Positions 55,826-64,000 of a DNA stretch of 64,000 nt are shown here, piece after piece (positions within the stretch are counted from its first letter, which is position 1; each line of letters opens with the position of its first letter). The position numbers and the translations under genes are program-made. The notes beneath the pieces were generated by a model. The model was not told the origin of the DNA, did no database searches, and saw only the letters and a list, made by a program, of their open reading frames with translations. Source of the DNA: Anaeramoeba flamelloides. Lineage: Eukaryota; Metamonada; Anaeramoebidae. Location of the stretch: NCBI GenBank assembly GCA_027625915.1, contig JANTQA010000036.1:1545501-1609500 (forward strand). The letters are read 5' to 3'.

Positions 55826-58474
55826 ATGCAACAACCAATGATTGTTTTAAACACGCAAAAGCGTGAAGAAAAAAGAAAAGCACAACTTAGCAATATCCAT
55901 GCCGCTAAAGCAGTTGCCAATATCATTAGGACTTGCCTTGGACCAAGGGCAATGTTAAAAATGTTAATGTCCCAAATGGCAGGCATTGTTCTTACAAACG
56001 ACGGGAATGCAATCCTTCGAGAAATTGATGTCTCGCACCCAGCTGCTAAAAATATGATTGAACTTGCAAGATCTCAAGATGAGCAGGTTGGTGATGGAAC
56101 AACTTCTGTTATTGTTTTAGGTAAAAATCCAAATCCTTAATTCCAATTTTGATTTCTTTGTTTCTTAAGAATAAGCTTTTTTTTATTTTATTATTTTATT
56201 TAAAACAGGAAAAACAAGTAATAACACAAAGTAAAAACAAAAAAGTAAAAAAAAAAAAAAAAAAGCAATTCTTTTAATTTTGTTTTGTTTTTTTTTTTAA
56301 AATCAAATTTTTTCTTCTAAAAAACAAAAAAGCATTTTTTTTATTAATTTTTATTCTTCTTTATTTTTCTTTTTGTTCTTTTTTTTCATTTGACAAACGT
56401 TTTTCTTAAAAAAACCCTCAACTTACACTCTTTAAGATTCATTAAGAAGAAAATAAAGTCTTTGTTTTGGATCAAAGGTTATATTCCTTTTATCTTCAGC
56501 GCAGAACCATGCTAATCAAACCCTTCTTCTTTCACTCATTTCTTCTCTTCAATTTCTCCATCATTTAGCTGGTGAGGTGATGTCGATTGCAGAACCTTTT
56601 ATTAAAAAGAATATCCACCCAAAAGTAATTGTAGGGGCATTTTATCAGGCCTTAGACCATGCTTTAGAGATCCTTCCTACATTAGCAACAAAATTCGATC
56701 CCTCTGATGACGACAAGTTAAAAATGGTTGTCAGAAATGCAATTGGAACCAAGTTCCTCTCAAAATACGAAGATCAAATGGGTGGTATGGCAATAGAAGC
56801 AATTAGAATCATTGACAGGAAGGTTAATAATGTTAGGGAGATTGATATCAAAAAATTAATTCGATTCCAAAAAGTAAATCCTTTCTTTACCCCACTTTTT
56901 TTTTTAATATTTTCAATCTTTCTTCAAGTTAGCTCTTCTTCAATCAAGTTTCTTCCATTTGTTCAAAAAAAATTGTGACAAAAACGTTTTCAAAACAAAC
57001 CGACAAAACAGTTGATAAACTATAGTAGAAACTATTTTTTTTTTTTTTTTTTTGCTGTGGCTGTCTTCAAAAAACTTTTTTTGTCACAATTTTCTCAAGT
57101 TTAATGGCTTGAATTTATCTTGATTTTGTTTTAAATTTTCTTTTTTAAAAAAAATGAATCGATCAAATCCCTTATATCTCACTTTCAATTGAATTCGTCT
57201 TCTTCGTCTTCTTCTTCTTCTTCTTCTTCAATCAAAATCTAAACAAATAATAAATTAATTAATCAATCAAACACAAATATTAGATTATGGGGGGAGAAAT
57301 TGAAGACTCATATTTATTAAAGGGCGCTGTTCTTGAAAAAGATGTTCTTCATTCCCAGATGAACAGACGTATTGAAAACCCAAGAATTTTATTAATGGAC
57401 GTCTCAATTGATTATGAAAAAGGAGAAAGTCAAACAAACATTGAAATTATGAATGACGAAGACTTCCAACGTATGCTCCAAATTGAAGAAGAATATATCA
57501 AAGACATGGTTGAAAAAATTGCCAAATTCAAACCAGATTTGGTTATCACTGAAAAAGGTTGTTCAGATCTTGCACAACATTACTTTTTCAAACACGGGAT
57601 TACTACACTCCGTAGATTGAGAATTAGTGACAGTAATAGAATTGCAAAGGTATCTGGCGCTACATGTGTTAATAGAGTTGATATGATCAAAGAAGAAGAC
57701 CTTGGTACAAAATGTAAATTATTTGAAATTAGAAAAATTGGCGACAGGTAATATATTTTATTTTTATAATTTTTTCTTTTTTATTCGAAATGAATCTTTA
57801 TGTATAACTTTCAAACAAATAATCATTAAACTATTGTCAAAATTTATTAAAAATATGCCAATTTTTTTTTTCTGTTTTGATTTTTTTTTTTTTTTTTTTT
57901 TTAATTTTTATTTATTTTTTTTTTTTCTTCAATTTTCGAATAAAACCATAGCTATTATGCATTTTTAGATGAATGCGAAGAACCAGAAGCATGTACAATC
58001 ATCCTTAGAGGACCAAATAAGGATATTGTTAATGAAATCGAAAGGAATTTAATGGACGGGTTAAAGGCACTTAAAAACGTTCTTCTCGAACCTCTTTTAC
58101 TTCCAGGCGGAGGTGCCACTGAAATGTCTCTTTCCCAAAAGCTTAATGAAAAGGCAATGAGTATCAAAGGAATCGAGCAATTGCCTTATAGAGCTTTATC
58201 TGGCGCCTTTGAGATTCTTCCAAGAACCTTAATCCAAAACTGTGGTGGAAAAACAATGAAAGTTTTAACCCAATTAAGAGCCAAACACGCAAACGGGAAA
58301 AACAAAAATTGGGGTATCAACGGATTAACAGGCGAATTAGCAGATATGTCAGAATTGAATGTCTGGGATTCTTATGCAGTTAAGGTTCAAATTATCAAAT
58401 CAGCTATAGAATCCAGTTGTATGTTATTAAGAATTGACGAAATTCTTTCTGGTAAAAGCAAAAAAGAAAAATAA
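55826..58474 (+). CDS. CCT3: T-complex protein 1 subunit gamma (CCT3), 528 aa, 4 exons
   Basis: Exons 55826-56120, 56569-56873, 57284-57747 and 57952-58474 join in frame at GT-AG sites (529 codons with the stop), the normal length of the family. Gamma is one of eight subunits of the cytosolic chaperonin TRiC/CCT, which folds actin, tubulin and other proteins with ATP. Group II chaperonin motifs are intact: LGPRAMLKML (38-47), NDGNAIL (58-64), the ATP-binding GDGTTS (89-94) and PGGGATE (406-412). Subunit-level identity as gamma rests on the N-terminal VLNTQKREEKRKAQLSNI, GGEIEDSYLLKGAVLEKDV, the DYEKGESQTNIEI and DFQRMLQIEEEYIKDM stretches, and the ending LLRIDEILSGKSKKEK. Intron lengths are 448, 410 and 204 nt. 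All key residues are present. GC is clearly higher in exons than introns. Confidence 0.97.
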
Positions 58475-60650
58475 AACATATATTTATTATTGGTTGGAAT
58501 TTCGATCAAGATTAATATCCAAAAGTTTAAAAGAATATTTGAAATTTATTTTTAAAAAAAAAAAACTTTGAAAAAAAAAGAAAAGTAATTTTAAGAAAAT
58601 AAATTAATGATCATTTGCCAAAAAAATTTTTCTTGTTATTCTTTTTCTTTATTTTTTATCATTACAATTTATTTTGTATTTTTTGGTTAATTATAAAGTG
58701 GAATTTTGAAATTTAATTTTTAATTGTTTTCAGAAATTTTAATAAATATGTTAATTTCGATAAGAGAGTTTTCACAAATAATAATAAACAGGGATCATTA
58801 TTCATAAACTATTTTTCAGTCAAAGGGGCCCAGTTGTAATGGGTATAATACATGTGTTTAAAGGTTTTACATAGATATTAGAAGAAAAATTTTATTTTAA
58901 AAAACAAATAAAAAAAAAAAAAACAAAAATGTGAAAAATCTATTTCAATTTTGAAAATTTGTAAAATGTCATTCAGTTGAAAAATTTTTTTTAATTGCAA
59001 GATCAATAGTCACTTGGTAAAAATGTGTTATTCTAATGTTATTGGAGCGGTGGAAAGATTGTTGAGAAATCATATTGATTTCTATTGAAATTCTATTCAA
59101 TCTTTGATCTTGATATTGGTTAATAAATGTGAAAAATTTCCTCTTCATTTTCTTTTCCTTTTTCAAATAGAGAACACAAATACCAACATACTTCTTTTGG
59201 GGAATTGTTTTCTAAAAGAAAAGTATGAAAAATGAAGTGAAAATGTTTCATATTTATTATTCAAATACCAGAAGAAGTTCAAAACAAACATTGTTGTTTT
59301 TCTCAATTTGGCACTAAGAATTTGAGTTTTTCAATTTTTGAGGAAATTTATTGATTAATTAGTTTTATTTTAGATATATATCGACAATTCTTTGATATGC
59401 ATTATTCTGGTTATTTCTTATTTGTTCTCCAAAGGTCAATTATATAAAATAATTGATATTTTAAAAAAATGTTGGGGAACTTTGACTAAAACAGAGTTTA
59501 TATTTAATCGTCATAAAAACAAAATAAAATTGAAGAATTGATTTTGAAGGGTTGAATAACTATTATTTATCAGAAATTTAGAAATAAAAAAAAAATGATT
59601 TAGAACTAAAAAAAGAAAAGAAGAAAAGAAGAAAATTTTGGGAAATTATAAGTTTTTATACCTAAAGCAAAGTTATACAGAACTCTCTAACAAATGGAAA
59701 AATAATCAATGTTTGATGTTTAAAAGTCACCCCCCCCTTTTTTTTTTTTAATCACAGCCTTATACTTTAACATATTTTATAAAAAAAATCTCATTTAAAG
59801 GTTAACACCACTCTACGGATTTTACTCCCAACAATGTAACAGATCCATGAAAATTTAAATTAATTTTGGATATAATCAAATAAGATTTTGGGCCATTTGA
59901 TACCTCTATATGTTTTTATTTAATAAATGGGCTTCCAACACTTAGACTTTCTGTGTGTCTACATATTAAAAAATAATTCAGATCAGAAATTCCTTTTAGT
60001 TTTTTAAGTAAATCTTTTAATTTTAAGACTTAGTAGTTTTTTTATCTTTTAAATAATAAAAAAAAAATATTTTTTTTTTATTTTTTCAATCATTTATTAA
60101 TAAAATTTATCTATTTTTAAAACTAAATATTTTGAAGATATTGTATCTTTAATCAAAGTTTTAATTTAATTTTATTTTATTTTATTTTTTTTTTTTGAGT
60201 ATCATCTCTTTCTCTCTTAATATTTTTAATTGATTTGTCCCCCAATTTAATCAAATCTTCTTGATTTTTAAAATAATAATAAAAATAATAAAAGTCTTCA
60301 AACAACAAACAAATATTTTTAGTGTAAATATAAATATATCTATTTATGATTCTGAAACTGTTATACCCCACAATTAAAAATATTATTCCGAAAATTAATT
60401 TATTTTCAATTTCAAACCTAAAATTTTCCTGTTTATGATAATTTCAAAGTTTATGATTGGAAATACATTTTTTTACTAATTTAGAATTTAAAAAACATCT
60501 AAAATACATACTTTTATCATAGTATTTAAAAAACCAAAAGTAAATTTGAATTTTAGATTTTAGATTTGATTTGTCAAGAAGTAAGGTAAATATTATGAAT
60601 TATTTTCAAATTTTGATCAAAGATTATTAAAGACTTCTCTTTTGCATTTT
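58475..60650. other. Intergenic spacer 3' of CCT3
   Basis: AT-rich DNA. A family D-type left tip (TAAACTATTTTTCAGTCAAA then GGGGCCCAG) lies at about 58806 but no partner end was found. A C7 tract lies at 59729-59736. No gene supported. Confidence 0.45.
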
Positions 60651-60697
60651 TTAACAGTTTATTTTGTTTATTGAAGCCAATTTTATATATTAAGATA

Positions 60698-60858
60698 TAA
60701 ACTCTTTTTCAGTCAAAGGGACCCAGTTCTATTGAAGAAATGGAAGACATTCTATGAGTTTAATTCATTACTCTTATCAAACTAAAATTTACAATTTTTA
60801 GATCAAAATCATTTTTTCTCATTTTGTAAAATTTTGTTTTTTTTGTTTTTTGCTTTTT

Positions 60859-60893
<35 letters not shown>

Positions 60894-61254
60894 TAACTTT
60901 TAAAAAAAAAATGTTTGAAAAACGAAATAAACATTAAGAAAAGTTAAGCTTTGTATGTTCTTTTAAAATTCATACATTTACAAGTAAAAAATCTTATTAT
61001 CAACGATTTTAATTTCCTCAAGAAATTGAGAATTTTGCACGAGACATTCCAATGAATGGGGCCCAAAAAATTTTTTAACATTTTTTTTTTTTTTTGAAAT
61101 TTATGGTTTGTTCAAGGGTTTCTTTTATAATTATTGACTCTTATATGAAGTTTATTATTTCTCGTATTTCTAAACAATCTAAGTTTGGTTGATTCTTAAA
61201 AATAAAGTGACTTTTTCATTTTTGGCTGGGCCCCTTTGAGTGAAATGGAGTTTA
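60698..61254 (+). mobile_element. Family D inverted-repeat element, complete copy
   Basis: 557 bp with TA on both sides (60696-60697 and 61255-61256). Tips are TAAACTCTTTTTCAGTCAAA then GGGACCCAG on the left, and the inverse CTGGGCCCCTTTGAGTGAAA then TGGAGTTTA on the right. A second GGGGCCC motif occurs inside (about 61059). A T run of about 29 nt lies at 60860-60888. Collinear with 19271-19883. Non-coding. Confidence 0.75.
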
Positions 61255-61683
61255 TATATTTCTTTTTTGGTTTCGAAAAAATTTTAAAAACTTTTAAGTT
61301 TCTTCAATCTACCTGGCATTTAAAATCCAAGGTTCTAGATTCTGATTATTTTTTGAATCCATTTTATTGAATTTTCTCAGAAAAACAGATTAAAATATCA
61401 CATATAAACAAATTGATTTTTGGCATGAATAATAAGATCTTTTGAGAACATAACAAAAAAATATTCAACTACTCACAAATTTATTTGCCTTTTTATGATT
61501 TTTATTATGTACCAAACTGATATATTGAATTATTCATATATTTTGGTCCATTTCCCCTTGGGGCATTTAACCTGGGTATTTAGATTTTTTTAGATCAAAT
61601 ATAAATATTTATATCTATATATAATGTTGGATGATTTATTCTCGGGATTTAAGTTAAATAGTACTTTTTTTGAAAATCAAAAC

Positions 61684-62216
61684 AAACTAAAATTCAAAAT
61701 TTTTCACATAGCTAAAACGTTCCAAACAATCACAATAATACAATTTCATTGAAATTCTAAACAATTTTGAATTTTTTAAAATATGAAAATCATTTTTTCA
61801 TCTTTTAGTTTTTGTTTTCATTTCATTGTTTGAATTATATAATTTGTTTCATTCGATCAAAATTTTTTTGAACCATTGATATTATGTTAAAGTTGAGTTG
61901 TTCCAAATAGAATAATTCAAATAAAATTAGTTGGTAGTATCTAACCATTGATCGATCATTATTCCTAATAAAATTTAAGCAAATTTACTAATGTATTTTT
62001 TTGTTTTGCTCTCTCCAAAATTTTTAACACACCCATGGTTTATTTGTATGGATTATTATTTATTTATTGTTTTGTGAGTATTGTAATTTATAAAAAAGTG
62101 TTAACATTTCAATTCGTGAATGGTTCTAATTTGGTAAATCTTCTTGAATTAATTCAATAAGTTTTTTTTTTCACAAATCGAATTTTGGCGTGTTAAAAAT
62201 TTTGAATTGGGGTTTA
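61684..62216 (+). mobile_element. Family A element, complete copy
   Basis: Very similar to 1143-1684 from AAACTAAAATTCAAAATTTT to TTTTGAATTGGGGTTTA, including CATCTTTTAGTTTTTGTTTT and TTTTTTGTTTTGCTCTCTCC. These are the two most alike copies of any element in the window and so probably the youngest. Confidence 0.75.
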
Positions 62217-62612
62217 TTTTCTAAAATAGAATAATAAATCCATTTTATTTTTATTAATAACAAAATTAAAATCAAGGTGATTTTTATTATATTATTCTTA
62301 GTAGTATTTACTTAATTCTATTGTATATGATTAACTTGACTCGAAAAACACTTCTTAAAATAAGGTACAATGTATAGTTTTCAGTATTTAAACAAATGAT
62401 AATATATATATATATATCATTTGAAGTGTTATTAAAAAAATATTATAAAACCCATTTATTATTAAATTCTAAAAAAAAAATAAAATTGAGAATGTTTATA
62501 ATTTGCACCATAAGTGTAAATATGAATGTTGTGAAAAATAATAGCGTATTTTCTTCTCTTATTATCTCATGAAATCACTTACGAGATGACAGTAAATATT
62601 TTATATGATATA

Positions 62613-62809
62613 CAGTCAGTTCTACTTTTAAGACACAAACTTTCAACGAAATTTAAGGTACAACAAAAATTGCAAATTAAGGAACCAAAATTCGAATTCT
62701 AGTAAAATAAATTGTGAAAAAATTTTTTTCAAAAAATATGCCTTAATTTGAGATTTTTTTGTACCTTAAATTTAGTTGAAAGTTTGTGCCTTAAAAGTGG
62801 AATTGACTG
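62613..62809. mobile_element. Family C palindromic MITE, copy 3
   Basis: CAGTCAGTTCTACTTTTAAG on the left and CTTAAAAGTGGAATTGACTG on the right, with TA on both sides. The arms pair over about 75 bp. It is close in sequence to the copy at 49439-49633, in particular AAGACACAAACTTTCAACGA. Confidence 0.85.
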
Positions 62810-63305
62810 TATTCTTTTTTTTTTTTTTTTTTTGAAAATTGTTTTCAATTTCAATCAAAATAAAAATCAAATATTTCTCTTTGTGGGGTTGATTGGAATT
62901 AATGATTAAATGGTAATTTTCGATTTTTCATAAACGACTTTAGTTGTGAGAGGATGTACATGTTAGTTCTTAATTTTCTAAAACGAGGATTTTAATATGA
63001 TCAAAAATTACTCTTTCAAAATTATGAAATTATATTTATGCAAAAAGAAAATTCAAAATAAAATTAAATTTTTAAAATTCCACAAACCAAATTATAACCA
63101 AAGAGTACAATGGGTTTTCAATACTCTGATAACTATTAAATAAAGATTTTTTGAGAATAAAACCATCGAATAATAATTGTTTTTGTATTTTTTCTAGACT
63201 TTTGAAACTAAATGAGCAATCAAGCCAGGGACAATATTGGATCACCTATATTTAGAACGTTTATTTATTTTTCAAACTACTTCGCCAACCAGATCACATA
63301 TGCAA

Positions 63306-63695
63306 AAATTGATATCTTAATATTTTAAGTTTTTTTACTCAATTTTTCATTTTTACAAAAACTCTAAAACTTTTCCAATGAGCTACAACGTGGGAGGTTT
63401 TTTTCATTTACAAACCTGGGGATTCTAAGAGCAAAAAACTCGATTTAATAATCGAATAAAAATGTTTGGGGAAGAAACAGAAATTCACAAATAGAAAATA
63501 ATTTTCAGAAATCAAAACACAATAACAACCTCAAAACATTTTTATTCTTTCATTAAATTGTTTTTTTTTGATATTAGAAACCCCAAGTTCATTGGGGAAA
63601 AATCTTCTACAGTGGGACTCATTGGAAAAGTTTTATAGTTTTTGTAAAAATGAAAAATTTAGTAAAAAAACCTAAAATATTTATACATCAATTTT
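63306..63695. repeat. Foldback with about 90-bp arms
   Basis: 63306-63396 (AATATTTTAAGTTTTTTTAC, then TCATTTTTACAAAAACTCTA and TTTTCCAATGAG) is repeated inverted at 63608-63695. The loop is about 210 nt. Ends look ragged and no target duplication is clear. It is a further inverted-repeat relic or the tips of a decayed element. Confidence 0.5.
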
Positions 63696-64000
63696 CAAAA
63701 TTAATCTCATTATTTGTTTGAAAAGACAACTCAAACATTACTTTGTTCTATCTTTAATAATATCAGCCAACAATATACTAAGAATAATTTTCGATTCAAT
63801 CGGGTAAATCTAAATTAAAAATCAAAGATCTTTAAAAATAATTTCACATTTTGGAGATAAATTTCTCAACTCAAGAAGAAAATAAAGATCAAAAAATATA
63901 GAGTGTATTTCAGAATAATTAAAACTGGCCCCCTTTGACTGAAAAAGAGTTTATATCTTAATATATAAAATTGGCTTCAATAAACAAAAATTTATTTTTC

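Larger units (their letters stand above)
60651..64000. other. Region bounded by a long inverted repeat, with several elements inside
   Basis: 60656-60730 and the last 80 bases of the window (63920-64000) are near-perfect inverted copies: TTTATTGAAGCCAATTTTAT, then ATATTAAGATA, then the family D tip TAAACTCTTTTTCAGTCAAA. Between them lie family D (60698-61254), family A (61684-62216), family C (62613-62809) and a foldback (63306-63396 with 63608-63695). It may be a composite element reaching beyond the window, or two D-type insertions into two opposite copies of one older repeat. Confidence 0.5.

Noticed and set aside
57702-57968. 88-codon frame overlapping the end of CCT3 exon 3
   Set aside because: It is out of the CCT3 frame and runs into the T-rich intron; the Met is internal to exon 3 in another frame.

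Overview
This is a very AT-rich, gene-poor stretch of a eukaryotic (protist-type) nuclear genome. Genes use GT-AG introns, standard stop codons and runs of K, N, Q and S. About 15 kb of the 64 kb belongs to host genes with a credible coding sequence. Most of the rest is AT-rich spacer packed with short inverted-repeat DNA transposon relics. The Lys/Asn-rich proteins, the intron-bearing genes and the set of cytoskeletal and signalling families would suit a free-living amoeboid protist such as an Anaeramoeba- or amoebozoan-like organism. No gene here fixes the lineage, and no viral element was recognised.

Layout. At 2-898 (+) is the 3' end of a basic Lys/Asn-rich protein cut by the window edge. 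At 4034-8634 (+) is a 3-exon gene for a 1379-aa coiled-coil protein whose N terminus carries a centrosomin CM1-like motif, the gamma-tubulin-complex binding motif. At 13928-24553 (+) is an 8-exon germinal-centre-kinase III (MST3/MST4/STK25-like) gene for a 704-aa kinase with a PDCD10/CCM3-type dimerisation segment; three of its introns (1.8-3.2 kb) are filled with transposon relics. At 28716-30263 (-) is an F-box plus leucine-rich-repeat protein. At 34960-38350 lies a 3.4-kb T-rich, strand-asymmetric degenerate tandem array. At 50477-51388 (-) is a Qa-SNARE (syntaxin). At 54443-54538 is a short 5S-rRNA-like patch. At 55826-58474 (+) is a complete 4-exon gene for chaperonin CCT subunit gamma.

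The spacers hold at least ten families of short non-autonomous elements. Several have terminal inverted repeats (TIRs) flanked by TA, and one has TTAA. They are nested in one another and shared between introns and intergenic DNA. Two copies of a Tc1/mariner transposase C-terminal relic give a plausible source for the TA-flanked families.

The host genes do not form an operon or pathway. Three of them (CM1 protein, GCKIII kinase, CCT gamma) can be linked loosely to the cytoskeleton (microtubule nucleation, STRIPAK-type signalling, tubulin/actin folding), but in eukaryotes this closeness need not mean anything.
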